NCBI GenBank assembly: GCA_904502185.1
Contig: CAJGDX010000054.1
Coordinates: 1-14,441, forward strand
Reading direction: 5' to 3'
Source of the DNA: an uncultured Bacteroidaceae bacterium
GTDB lineage: Bacteria > Bacteroidota > Bacteroidia > Bacteroidales > Bacteroidaceae
DNA: 14,441 nt
The notes beneath the pieces are model-generated. The model ran no database searches, was not told where the DNA came from, and saw only the letters and a program-made list of their open reading frames with translations. Shown piece by piece: positions 6,987 to 14,402 of the stretch; the stretch's first letter is position 1; each line of letters starts with the position of its first letter. Position numbers and translations under genes: made by a program.

Positions 6987-7718
6987 ATGAAAGCAACAAA
7001 AATAATAGCAGTTATATGTTGTCTGCAATTGGTTTTTCCATTCTGTGTGAATGGAATGTCACTGTCATTGCCGGTCGACGAACCAAGCATGCAGAAGTCT
7101 GACACAGCCAACGTGCCACAGTCGGCAAGTGGCAAAAAGGTGATATTGGGAACACACAACAGCGCCACCAGCGGAGCAACCGTATGGTGGCAACGCCCTT
7201 TTGAATGGCTGCTGGACATCACATCGCGCTGCCAGAACAAGAGCATCGAAGAACAGCTGGAAGGCGGAGTAAGACTCTTCAACCTTCAGGTGTGCAGGTA
7301 CAACGAAGAGTGGCACATATCACACGGATTATGCATCTACAAAGAGAAGTTGTTCGACATTCTGGACCAGCTGAAGCAGTACAAAGGTATTGTCATTCAG
7401 TTGTACCTGGACGACAATTTCTTTGTAGGACAGGACGAAGAGGAGTTTATAAAACTGGTGGAAGAGGTGAAAAAGAACTACTGCTCGCCCGACTTCATAA
7501 TGCATATGGCATGGATAGAGGGCACCGACAAATACCCCCATAAGACAGAACAGAAACTAAGCATCGAGGAGCACTACTGGACAAAGTCGTGGGCCGACAA
7601 ATTCGCAGGTTCGTGGGTCGAAAAGCTGCCGTTGCCTAAGTCGCACGCAAAGAAATACAACAACGCATATATAGAAAATTGCAAGAATGAGTATCTGATG
7701 CTGGACTTCTTCGAATAA
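6987..7718 (+). CDS. Exported PI-PLC-fold (X-domain-like) protein with altered active site
   Basis: A 243-residue protein with a hydrophobic N-terminal signal (about 1-23). The phosphatidylinositol-specific phospholipase C-like TIM-barrel signature follows: GTHNSATSG (H57, N58), IEEQLEGGVRLFNLQV (87-102), EWHISHG (H113) and a final strand ending LDFFE (D240). H57 and H113 match the general acid and base histidines (B. cereus PI-PLC H32 and H82). The segment normally reading FDIR or LELD, which supplies the acidic and Arg or Ca-binding residues, is F98-N99-L100-Q101 here, checked at codon level (aac ctt cag). The later catalytic Lys/Glu strand reads IVIQLYLDD. Phosphodiesterase activity is therefore uncertain; it may bind inositol or phospho-ligands, or cleave a different phosphodiester. 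It is monocistronic, with its own promoter and a terminator behind it. Fold assignment is good; function is open. Confidence 0.75.
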   Translation: MKATKIIAVICCLQLVFPFCVNGMSLSLPVDEPSMQKSDTANVPQSASGKKVILGTHNSATSGATVWWQRPFEWLLDITSRCQNKSIEEQLEGGVRLFNLQVCRYNEEWHISHGLCIYKEKLFDILDQLKQYKGIVIQLYLDDNFFVGQDEEEFIKLVEEVKKNYCSPDFIMHMAWIEGTDKYPHKTEQKLSIEEHYWTKSWADKFAGSWVEKLPLPKSHAKKYNNAYIENCKNEYLMLDFFE

Positions 7719-7758
7719 GCCAAGCAGAAAAGACATATAACACTAATACCGGAAACAG

Positions 7759-7790
7759 CATAGGCACCGTAACTGTTTACGGTGCCTATG
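7759..7790. terminator. Bidirectional hairpin terminator, 14-bp perfect stem
   Basis: Arms 7759-7772 and 7777-7790 are exact reverse complements with the 4-base loop ctgt. It lies 40 bp after the PI-PLC-like stop and 39 bp from the stop of the convergent M20 peptidase gene, so it probably serves both. Confidence 0.85.
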
Positions 7791-7829
7791 ATATAGTCGG
7801 ATGGAATCAAACTGATTGGTTATTCAGAA

Positions 7830-9188
7830 TCATCCTTTATAGTTCTTGTGGAATTCCACAACAGCCTCTATTCCTTTGCGGAAGATATCGAGCTGGAAAT
7901 TCTCGTTGGGCGAATGGATGGCATTGCTTTCAAGGCCGAATCCCATAAGCACAGTCTTTACACCAAGAATTTTCTCAAAATCGCTGATGATGGGGATGCT
8001 TCCGCCACGGCGCACAGCAAGAGGCTTTTTGCCAAATGCCTTTTCGAAGCCCTTCTCGGCAGCTTTGTATGCAGGCAAAGTGATGGGACACACATAACCC
8101 TCGCCACCATGCATAGGAGTGATGTTCACCTTTACGCAGTCGGGAGCAATAGAGGCAAAGTATTCGGCAAACATACGTGAAATTTTCTCATGGTTCTGAT
8201 GAGCCACAAGTCGACACGACAGTTTGGCATACGCCTTAGAGGGAAGAACCGTTTTTGAACCCTCGCCTGTGTATCCTCCCCAGATGCCGCACACGTCGAA
8301 CGATGGACGGCAGCTGTTACGTTCGAGAGTGGCGTAACCCTTTTCACCACGAAGAGCATCTACACCGATTGCTTTTTTGTATGCCTCCTCGTCGAAGGGA
8401 ATTGAGGCTATCATGCTGCGCTCCTCGGCAGAGAGTTCCTCAACATCGTCGTAGAAGCCGGGGATGGTAATACGGCCATTCTCATCGGTCATCTTCGCAA
8501 TCATTTCGCACAGAACGTTTATGGGATTGGCTACTGCACCGCCAAAATGTCCCGAGTGAAGGTCGCGGTTGGGACCGGTAACCTCAACCTGCCAGTATGC
8601 AAGACCACGCAGACCGGTGGTGAGCGAAGGAAGTTCGGCAGCAAGCATACTTGTGTCCGACACAAGAATTATATCAGACTTCAGCAGCTCTTTATGTTCG
8701 GCAAGGAAGGCATTGAGGCTGGGAGAGCCAATCTCCTCTTCGCCCTCGAAGATAAATTTCATATTGTGCGACAACAATCCATTGCGCACAACATATTCAA
8801 ATGCCTTTACCTGAATCATTGCCTGACCTTTATCGTCGTCGGCACCACGCGCCCATATTCTGCCATCTTTAACTACCGGTTCAAAGGGGTCGGAATTCCA
8901 CAAATCCAGAGGCTCCACAGGCATCACATCGTAGTGTGAATAGACAAGCACTGTGGGAGCATCGGGCGAAACAATCTTTTCGGCATACACCAGCGGATTA
9001 CCTGTAGAGGGCATCACTTCGGCTTTGTCGACACCGGCCTCGAGCAACAGCTCTTTCCATCGCTCGGCACATGCCCATATATCATCCTTGTGGCTGCTCT
9101 GCGCACTGATGCTGGGGATACGTATCAACGAAAAAAGTTCGTCAAGGAAACGCTGTTCATTCTCTTGAATATATTTCTTTACTTCCAT
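7830..9188 (-). CDS. M20 family metallopeptidase (dipeptidase-like)
   Basis: A 452-residue cytoplasmic protein without a signal peptide, full length for M20 di-zinc dipeptidases. The metal and catalytic set is complete: YSHYDV (H85 ligand, D87), RGADDDKGQ (D118 bridging ligand), EGEEEIGSP (E151 general base, E152 ligand), VSDTSM (D178) and AIHSPNE (H425). A lid/dimerisation domain lies between about 190 and 320, with DLHSGHFGG carrying the conserved His. It is closest in style to the carnosinase/CNDP2-like branch (PRK06446-like) and should cleave dipeptides or acylated amino acids; exact specificity is not readable. It is transcribed alone from a well-formed promoter at 9240-9270 and converges on the PI-PLC-like gene. 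Nothing suggests a functional link to its neighbours. Confidence 0.93.
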   Translation of the reverse strand: MEVKKYIQENEQRFLDELFSLIRIPSISAQSSHKDDIWACAERWKELLLEAGVDKAEVMPSTGNPLVYAEKIVSPDAPTVLVYSHYDVMPVEPLDLWNSDPFEPVVKDGRIWARGADDDKGQAMIQVKAFEYVVRNGLLSHNMKFIFEGEEEIGSPSLNAFLAEHKELLKSDIILVSDTSMLAAELPSLTTGLRGLAYWQVEVTGPNRDLHSGHFGGAVANPINVLCEMIAKMTDENGRITIPGFYDDVEELSAEERSMIASIPFDEEAYKKAIGVDALRGEKGYATLERNSCRPSFDVCGIWGGYTGEGSKTVLPSKAYAKLSCRLVAHQNHEKISRMFAEYFASIAPDCVKVNITPMHGGEGYVCPITLPAYKAAEKGFEKAFGKKPLAVRRGGSIPIISDFEKILGVKTVLMGFGLESNAIHSPNENFQLDIFRKGIEAVVEFHKNYKG

Positions 9189-9239
9189 AAATTTTAACCT
9201 TTAAATTCCGTGATTAATAATTCTGAACTATGTATGTAA

Positions 9240-9270
9240 CAAAGGTAGCAAATGTTTCCAACAAACAAAA
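9240..9270 (-). promoter_or_regulatory. Bacteroidetes promoter for M20 peptidase gene
   Basis: On the minus strand TACCTTTG (9247-9240) matches TAnnTTTG. TTTTG (9270-9266) lies 18 bp upstream as the -33 element. The box is 52 bp before the start. It is the best-formed promoter in the window. Confidence 0.7.
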
Positions 9271-9485
9271 GAATTAGGGCAATTGTTATTTGTCATCCTG
9301 CATTTTGAGTACCGCAGAGGATGGCTACTTTCTTGCACAAAAACCCGGCAAACAGCAACAATGCAACATACATATATGGAATAATGTGTGGTGATTTTGA
9401 AAAACAAGCGCATAAATAAACTTTATTTAACTCAAACCGAGCAGTTATAATGAAAAATTTAACGCATTTGGGATAACATTTACCA
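9271..9485. other. Non-coding part of the divergent spacer (9189-9519)
   Basis: The spacer between the divergent M20 and kinase genes is 331 bp and I see no gene in it. Besides the two promoters it holds an imperfect hairpin (9294-9301 with 9314-9323, 8 bp with a 2-base bulge) and a 17-base palindrome, taaataaactttattta (9413-9429), which could be an operator. Neither has a known assignment. Confidence 0.4.
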
Positions 9486-9493
9486 TAACTTTG
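9486..9493 (+). promoter_or_regulatory. Bacteroidetes -7 box (TAACTTTG) for kinase gene
   Basis: TAACTTTG matches TAnnTTTG, 27 bp before the ATG at 9520. A TTTG at 9467-9470 is only 15 bp upstream, shorter than the usual 19-21, so the -33 element is uncertain. Confidence 0.55.
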
Positions 9494-9519
9494 CAAAAAA
9501 ATAACCTAAAGCTGTTTAC

Positions 9520-10275
9520 ATGAAGATACATATACACAAGAAATACCAATCACTGACAGAAGAATTTAAAAAAATCCCCAACGAAAAGTACAAGGTACTG
9601 CACACATTCTGCAACATGCGCAACACCGTTGAACTTGCAGAAATATCAACACAGACATTCGTTATCAAGAAATACAAAGTGCCTAACTTTGCCAACCGTA
9701 TAGCATATACGTTTTTCAGAAGGAGCAAGGCACAGCGTGCATACGACAACGCACTTAAAATACTAAGGTGCGGTGTATGCACACCTTTCCCCGTGGCATA
9801 CATCGAGATAAAAAAGGGCAAGCTGTTTCACACAGGCTACTTTGTGTCGGAATATCTTAATCTGCCGACACTGGAAAATTTCGTTGTGGAGAATCCCGAC
9901 AGAGATATGCTGCTGCAACTGAAACTCGACTTTACAGAGTTCACCATTTCGCTGCACCAAAAAGGGATACTGCCACTTGACTACAATCCTAAAAACATCT
10001 TCTATTACAGAGACACAGCTGAGAACAGATACAAATTTGCACTGACCGACATAAACAGGGCTAAATTCGGGAAAATATCGCGCTACAAGGATACCATGTA
10101 CTCGTTCGAGCAGTTGGGAATACCTGCCGAACATCTATATAATGCCTTGAAAGAATATACCACGCGCCAGGAACTGGACATGGAGGCTTCACTTTTCATG
10201 ATTCTGTATTTTCGCATAAAGAAAAGGGTAAAAAGGTTCATAAAAAGGAAGTTGCGCACAATTGTAAGGTACTGA
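9520..10275 (+). CDS. Kdo/WaaP-like lipopolysaccharide kinase family protein
   Basis: A 251-residue protein without a signal peptide, basic at the C-terminus (RIKKRVKRFIKRKLR), which suits membrane-surface binding. It has the compact kinase fold of the Kdo kinase/WaaP family: FVIKKYK (candidate ATP-binding Lys at 50-51), a hinge-like FVSEYL (108-113), a catalytic loop LHQKGILPLDYNPKNIF (H146, D154, N159), and the metal-binding segment ALTDINRAKF (D177, N179) in place of DFG. Such kinases phosphorylate Kdo or heptose in the LPS inner core from ATP at the inner membrane. The usual HxDL reads PLDY here, a mild divergence. No LPS or glycosyltransferase genes are adjacent, so the acceptor is not given by context. 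RIO- or InaA-like small kinases are the alternative. Confidence 0.75.
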   Translation: MKIHIHKKYQSLTEEFKKIPNEKYKVLHTFCNMRNTVELAEISTQTFVIKKYKVPNFANRIAYTFFRRSKAQRAYDNALKILRCGVCTPFPVAYIEIKKGKLFHTGYFVSEYLNLPTLENFVVENPDRDMLLQLKLDFTEFTISLHQKGILPLDYNPKNIFYYRDTAENRYKFALTDINRAKFGKISRYKDTMYSFEQLGIPAEHLYNALKEYTTRQELDMEASLFMILYFRIKKRVKRFIKRKLRTIVRY

Positions 10276-10352
10276 AACACGAAAAAAGAGTCAAAAAGCA
10301 TTCTGCATGAATATTTTTCGCAAAAAGTAAAACAGCTTCCAAGAAATATTAC

Positions 10353-10360
10353 TACTTTTG
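10353..10360 (+). promoter_or_regulatory. Bacteroidetes -7 box (TACTTTTG) for lyase-RidA-GlyA cluster
   Basis: TACTTTTG matches TAnnTTTG, 66 bp before the threonine ammonia-lyase start, implying a leader of roughly 60 nt. No clear -33 TTTG is visible. The leader contains a short cggg-cacga-cccg hairpin (10371-10383), too small to call an attenuator. Confidence 0.5.
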
Positions 10361-10425
10361 CACTTCTTTGCGGGCACGACCCGTAAAAAGAGCAAACACA
10401 ACCACATACACACAAAGAACTGCAA

Positions 10426-11622
10426 ATGCTTACACTTGACAAAATATACCATGCGGCATACGTTCTGCAGAATGTAATACGTCGCACTGACCTTATAAGC
10501 GCTCCCAAGATAAACCCTGAGAGCAACATATATCTGAAGCCCGAAAACCTGCAGTTGACAGGTTCGTTCAAAATCAGAGGTTCATACTATAAAATATCAC
10601 AGTTGTCGGATGCAGAAAAGGCAAAAGGAGTGGTAGCATGCTCAGCCGGCAACCACGCACAGGGCGTTGCGCTCGGCGCTACAAAGAATAATATAAAAAG
10701 TATCATCTGCCTGCCCGACTGCGCACCAATCTCCAAAGTTGAGGCTACAAGAAACTACGGAGCAGAAATCTGCATGGTAGAGGGTGTGTACGACGATGCC
10801 TACCAACAGGCACTCCGTCTGAAAGAGGAGATGGGATACACATTCATCCACCCGTTCGACGACGAAGCGGTGATTGCCGGTCAGGGCACAATCGGTCTTG
10901 AGCTTATCAACCAGTTGAAAGAACTTGACGCGGTGATAGTTCCCGTAGGTGGCGGCGGACTTATTTCGGGTGTTGCATATGCAATAAAGACACTGAACCC
11001 CAACATTAAAATATATGGAGTGCAGTCGAGTGGCGCACCCAGCATGTATAACTCTTTGCAGCATGGCCGAATAGAGCGACTCAGCGATGTATCAACCATT
11101 GCAGACGGTATTTCGGTAAAAGAGCCAGGAGTAAACACATTTGATATTTGCCGTCAGTATGTCGACGACATTGTGACCGTGACTGACGACGAAGTTTCAT
11201 CGGCCATCCTCACCCTCATAGAGCAGCACAAGCTGATTGCCGAAGGAGCAGGAGCCGTATCGGTTGCAGCAGCCATGTTCAACAAAGTACCCATCAAGGG
11301 TAAGAATGTCATCTGCCTTGTTTCGGGTGGCAACATCGACGTTAACATCCTCGACAGAGTAATCAAGCGCGGTCTGCTCACATCGGGACGCTCGTGCATG
11401 CTCACAGTCGAGCTTATCGACAAACCCGGACAGCTGCTGAACATTTCAAGAATAATAGCCGAAAAGGGCGGAAACGTAATAGGCGTACACCACGAACGCG
11501 CCAATGCCACAATGGCAGTCAACGGCTGTTTCCTGCGCATAAACATGGAGACACGTAATTTCGAACAGATTGAAGAGATAAAAAAAGCACTGCTTGACGC
11601 AGGCTTTCATATTTGCGAATAA
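10426..11622 (+). CDS. ilvA: Threonine ammonia-lyase (threonine dehydratase), PLP-dependent, with ACT domain
   Basis: A 398-residue protein. The catalytic fold-type II PLP domain covers about 1-315: TGSFKIRG (PLP lysine K49), SAGNHAQG (73-80, substrate carboxylate loop) and the phosphate-binding loop VGGGGLISG (174-182). A single C-terminal ACT domain follows (about 325-398, starting MLTVELIDKPGQL). It deaminates threonine to 2-oxobutanoate through an enamine/imine, and serine to pyruvate through 2-aminoacrylate. One ACT domain and about 400 residues match the short form, often labelled biosynthetic IlvA in Bacteroidetes but similar to catabolic TdcB plus ACT, so feedback by isoleucine or another amino acid is plausible but not shown. 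RidA begins 21 bp downstream, an operon arrangement that supports a role in generating the imines RidA clears. Confidence 0.93.
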   Translation: MLTLDKIYHAAYVLQNVIRRTDLISAPKINPESNIYLKPENLQLTGSFKIRGSYYKISQLSDAEKAKGVVACSAGNHAQGVALGATKNNIKSIICLPDCAPISKVEATRNYGAEICMVEGVYDDAYQQALRLKEEMGYTFIHPFDDEAVIAGQGTIGLELINQLKELDAVIVPVGGGGLISGVAYAIKTLNPNIKIYGVQSSGAPSMYNSLQHGRIERLSDVSTIADGISVKEPGVNTFDICRQYVDDIVTVTDDEVSSAILTLIEQHKLIAEGAGAVSVAAAMFNKVPIKGKNVICLVSGGNIDVNILDRVIKRGLLTSGRSCMLTVELIDKPGQLLNISRIIAEKGGNVIGVHHERANATMAVNGCFLRINMETRNFEQIEEIKKALLDAGFHICE

Positions 11623-11643
11623 TAAACAAAAAAAATAAACATC

Positions 11644-12018
11644 ATGCTTAAAAAAGTACATACAGACAACGCACCCCAGGCGATAGGCCCCTATTCACAG
11701 GCGGTAATCTGTGGTAACATGCTCTACACCTCGGGACAGATAGCAATCAACCCCGCAAGCGGCGAAGTTGAAGCTACAGACATTGAAGGACAGACACAGC
11801 AGGTAATGAAAAACCTTGCAGCAGTGCTTGCCGAGGCCGGAACATCATTCGACAAAGTTGTAAAGACCACATGCTTTCTGAAAGACATGGGCGATTTTGC
11901 AGCCTTCAACAAAATCTACGGCGAAGTATTCACAAGCAAGCCTGCACGCTCATGCGTAGCTGCAAAGACTCTCCCCAAGGATGTGCTCGTTGAGGTGGAA
12001 GTCATTGCAGTAATCTAA
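11644..12018 (+). CDS. ridA: RidA family 2-iminobutanoate/2-iminopropanoate deaminase
   Basis: A 124-residue single-domain protein of the YjgF/YER057c/UK114 family, cytoplasmic and trimeric in known members. Diagnostic segments are AIGPYSQA (14-20), TSGQIAINP (29-37), KTTCFLKDMGDF and PARSCVAA, with R102 and E117 matching E. coli RidA R105 and E120, so it belongs to the active RidA clade and not to the inactive Rid groups. It hydrolyses the imine/enamine products of PLP dehydratases, such as 2-aminoacrylate and 2-aminocrotonate, preventing damage to PLP enzymes. It lies 21 bp after threonine ammonia-lyase and 72 bp before glyA, with no TAnnTTTG box in either gap. The context fits the biochemical role exceptionally well. 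Confidence 0.95.
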   Translation: MLKKVHTDNAPQAIGPYSQAVICGNMLYTSGQIAINPASGEVEATDIEGQTQQVMKNLAAVLAEAGTSFDKVVKTTCFLKDMGDFAAFNKIYGEVFTSKPARSCVAAKTLPKDVLVEVEVIAVI

Positions 12019-12090
12019 GGTCTGAACAAAAACTCAGCACATACTAACATTTTACAAATCAATCCTAAGATAACAACTAACATAAGATTT

Positions 12091-13371
12091 ATGGAAAGAG
12101 ATAACAAAGTATTTGAACTTATAGAGAAAGAACATAGACGCCAATTGAAAGGCATTGAGCTTATCGCTTCGGAGAACTTCGTAAGTAACGAAGTTATGCA
12201 GGCAATGGGTTCATTCCTGACCAACAAATATGCCGAAGGTTACCCCGGCAAGCGCTACTATGGCGGTTGCGAGGTAGTGGACGTTGTAGAGGACTTGGCT
12301 CGCGAACGTCTGAAAAAACTTTTCAACGCTGAATGGGTAAACGTACAGCCCCACTCAGGTGCACAGGCAAACGCTGCTGTATTCCTTGCAGTGCTGAACC
12401 CCGGTGACAAGTTCATGGGATTGAACCTTGCACACGGAGGTCACCTTTCACACGGTTCAGCAGTTAACACATCGGGTTTGATTTATACTCCCTGCGAATA
12501 TAACCTCAACAAAGAGACCGGACGTGTAGACTACGAGCAGATGGCAGAGGTTGCAGAGCGCGAGCGTCCCAAGCTCATCATCGGTGGTGGCTCGGCATAC
12601 TCACGCGACTGGGACTACAAACGCATGCGTGAAATTGCTGACAGCGTAGGTGCTCTGCTGATGATAGACATGGCACACCCTGCCGGACTTATCGCTGCAG
12701 GCTTGCTGAACAACCCTCTTGAGTACGCACACATCGTTACATCTACCACACACAAGACCCTGCGCGGTCCTCGTGGCGGTGTTATCCTTATGGGCAAAGA
12801 CTTCCCCAACCCCTGGGGCAAGACAACTCCCAAGGGCGAGATTAAGATGATGTCACAGCTTCTCGACTCTGCTGTATTCCCCGGAATTCAGGGTGGTCCT
12901 CTGGAGCATGTTATCGCAGCTAAGGCTGTTGCCTTCGGCGAGGCTCTGCAGCCCTCATTCAAAGAGTACCAGACACAGGTTCAGAAAAACGCGGCAGCGT
13001 TGGCAGCAGCTCTCATCGAGCGCGGCTTCGGCATTGTATCAGGTGGTACAGACAACCACTCTATGCTTGTTGACCTCCGTTGCAAATATCCCGAGCTGAC
13101 AGGTAAAGTTGCCGAGAAGGCATTGGTTGCAGCAGACATCACTGCAAACAAGAACATGGTTCCCTTCGACTCACGCAGCGCATTCCAGACATCAGGTATC
13201 CGTTTGGGAACTCCCGCCATCACCACACGTGGTGTAAAAGAGGACTTCATGCCTGTAATTGCTGAGATGATTGAAACAGTTCTCAATGCTCCCGAGGATG
13301 AAAAGGTAATTGCAACCGTTCGCAGAAGAGTAAACGAATACATGAGCGAATATCCTCTCTTTGCTTACTAA
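12091..13371 (+). CDS. glyA: Serine hydroxymethyltransferase
   Basis: A 426-residue protein, full length for bacterial GlyA. It interconverts serine and glycine, loading tetrahydrofolate with a one-carbon unit in the cytoplasm. Signatures include ELIASENF (23-30), NKYAEGYPGKRYYGG, the PLP-contacting MIDMAHPAGL (D193, H196) and the Schiff-base motif TSTTHKTLRGPRGG (K222). Third in a same-strand cluster after threonine ammonia-lyase and RidA, it is probably co-transcribed, although the 72-bp gap could hide an internal promoter (no TAnnTTTG box seen). A strong hairpin follows. In Salmonella this enzyme is a main target of 2-aminoacrylate when RidA is missing, which gives the cluster a coherent logic. 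Confidence 0.97.
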   Translation: MERDNKVFELIEKEHRRQLKGIELIASENFVSNEVMQAMGSFLTNKYAEGYPGKRYYGGCEVVDVVEDLARERLKKLFNAEWVNVQPHSGAQANAAVFLAVLNPGDKFMGLNLAHGGHLSHGSAVNTSGLIYTPCEYNLNKETGRVDYEQMAEVAERERPKLIIGGGSAYSRDWDYKRMREIADSVGALLMIDMAHPAGLIAAGLLNNPLEYAHIVTSTTHKTLRGPRGGVILMGKDFPNPWGKTTPKGEIKMMSQLLDSAVFPGIQGGPLEHVIAAKAVAFGEALQPSFKEYQTQVQKNAAALAAALIERGFGIVSGGTDNHSMLVDLRCKYPELTGKVAEKALVAADITANKNMVPFDSRSAFQTSGIRLGTPAITTRGVKEDFMPVIAEMIETVLNAPEDEKVIATVRRRVNEYMSEYPLFAY

Positions 13372-13395
13372 TACCAGAACGATAAAACCAACGAG

Positions 13396-13429
13396 AGTGC
13401 GGTTGGCCCGAATTTGGGTCAGCCGCACT
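13396..13429 (+). terminator. Hairpin terminator after glyA
   Basis: Arms 13396-13409 and 13416-13429 form a 14-bp stem in RNA with two G-U wobbles and loop gaattt, 24 bp after the glyA stop and followed by a T/A-rich tail (tgttatatat). It fits as the end of the lyase-RidA-GlyA transcript. Confidence 0.75.
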
Positions 13430-13524
13430 TGTTATATATAGCGGCAGGAGTTTGCAAAAGACACATAAATTGTAGCAGTTGAGAAAAAGCGGTCTGAAAA
13501 TGAAAGAAAAAGAATAAAAAAGCA

Positions 13525-13532
13525 TACATTTG
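13525..13532 (+). promoter_or_regulatory. Bacteroidetes -7 box (TACATTTG) for CBM9_2-like gene
   Basis: TACATTTG matches TAnnTTTG, 34 bp before the ATG at 13566, and is identical to the box before the thioredoxin gene. I see no -33 TTTG at the right distance. Confidence 0.55.
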
Positions 13533-13565
13533 CCATCAGTCTGAAGAACACAAACTGTAAAAGCC

Positions 13566-14213
13566 ATGAAAAAATTAGAAATACCCAAGATTGCCATTGG
13601 CAACTACGACGCAGAAAAGCTTAACGAAACATTCGCTACACTGGAAGCACAAAAGATTGAATGCTGCAACTGGCCGGAACAATTCCCCTACATCCCCAAA
13701 GCATCATTCAAGGCATTTCACAATGGCGAGAAGCTATTCCTGCAATTCTGCGTAACCGAAAAGGATATACATTCGGTTATCACTGAGAATTTCGGAGAAG
13801 TGTGGACAGACCCCTGTGTTGAAATGTTCATTTCACCCGAAGAGGGATGCTACTATAACTATGAATGTACCTGCGTTGGGCGCATGCTTGCTGCATGCCA
13901 TCGCACCGACACAGCGACAGAAAGAATGTCGTTGGAAACACTTGCCACCATTGAACGCTACCCCAGTCTGGGTAATGATAATTTCGCGTTGCGCGAGGGC
14001 GAAACAACTTGGAGCATGATAGAGGTAATACCCGTTGCAACACTCTTCAACCACAAAATAGAGAGTTGGGATGGAAAGAGAATGCGTGCAAATTTCTACA
14101 AATGTGGCGATAATCTGCCCAACCCTCACTTCCTTTCATGGAACAGCATTGAATTTGAACGTCCCAATTTCCATCTGCCCGAATTTTTCGGTGAGGTGAC
14201 TTTTGCGAAGTAA
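13566..14213 (+). CDS. CBM9_2-like carbohydrate-binding family 9 protein, cytoplasmic
   Basis: A 215-residue protein with no signal peptide or membrane segment. It resembles the stand-alone CBM9-like family of Bacteroidetes (Pfam CBM9_2): a jelly-roll pattern with FGEVWTDPCVEMFISP (76-91 region), a central TTWSMIEVIP strand, and a C-terminal block with FYKCGD, PHFLSW and a closing PEFFGEV. It is one CBM9-like domain and nothing else; no catalytic motif is visible. Classical CBM9 domains bind reducing ends of glycans on exported xylanases, but the missing export signal means the ligand here is probably a cytoplasmic sugar or something else. It has its own promoter, sits after the glyA terminator, and has no functional partner in the window. 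Family call is moderately firm; function is unknown. Confidence 0.75.
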   Translation: MKKLEIPKIAIGNYDAEKLNETFATLEAQKIECCNWPEQFPYIPKASFKAFHNGEKLFLQFCVTEKDIHSVITENFGEVWTDPCVEMFISPEEGCYYNYECTCVGRMLAACHRTDTATERMSLETLATIERYPSLGNDNFALREGETTWSMIEVIPVATLFNHKIESWDGKRMRANFYKCGDNLPNPHFLSWNSIEFERPNFHLPEFFGEVTFAK

Positions 14214-14402
14214 CATCGGAATAATACAATTAATATTATTGGTGTCCGCTAAAAGTTTAAAAGGGTATAAAAGTGTGTCTCAATCCGCAGTATTTATGCA
14301 GTTCCATCCATAGCATTGGTAACTTAAAACTCAACCGGCACCGTAAGCATCACAGCCGAGAGGCCGTCTGTTTTTCGGATTAAGTGCGAAGGTTTGTGCA
14401 AA
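14214..14402. other. Non-coding right-end spacer, possible repeat or IS-end sequence
   Basis: I see no credible gene here. An AT-rich stretch is followed by ggtgtccgctaaaagttt (14250-14267), which looks like the outer end of some Bacteroidetes insertion sequences. An imperfect GC-rich hairpin (14352-14371) followed by five Ts could terminate the CBM9_2-like transcript. No flanking direct repeat or transposase can be seen before the window ends. Confidence 0.3.

Noticed and set aside
10371..10383. Small hairpin in the lyase leader as an attenuator or riboswitch
   Set aside because: Only a 4-bp stem, no leader peptide rich in Ile/Thr and no alternative pairing visible.
10083..10571. Minus-strand open frame spanning the kinase end and lyase start
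   Set aside because: Overlaps two real genes on the other strand, Ser/Cys/Phe-rich without motif, no upstream -7 box.
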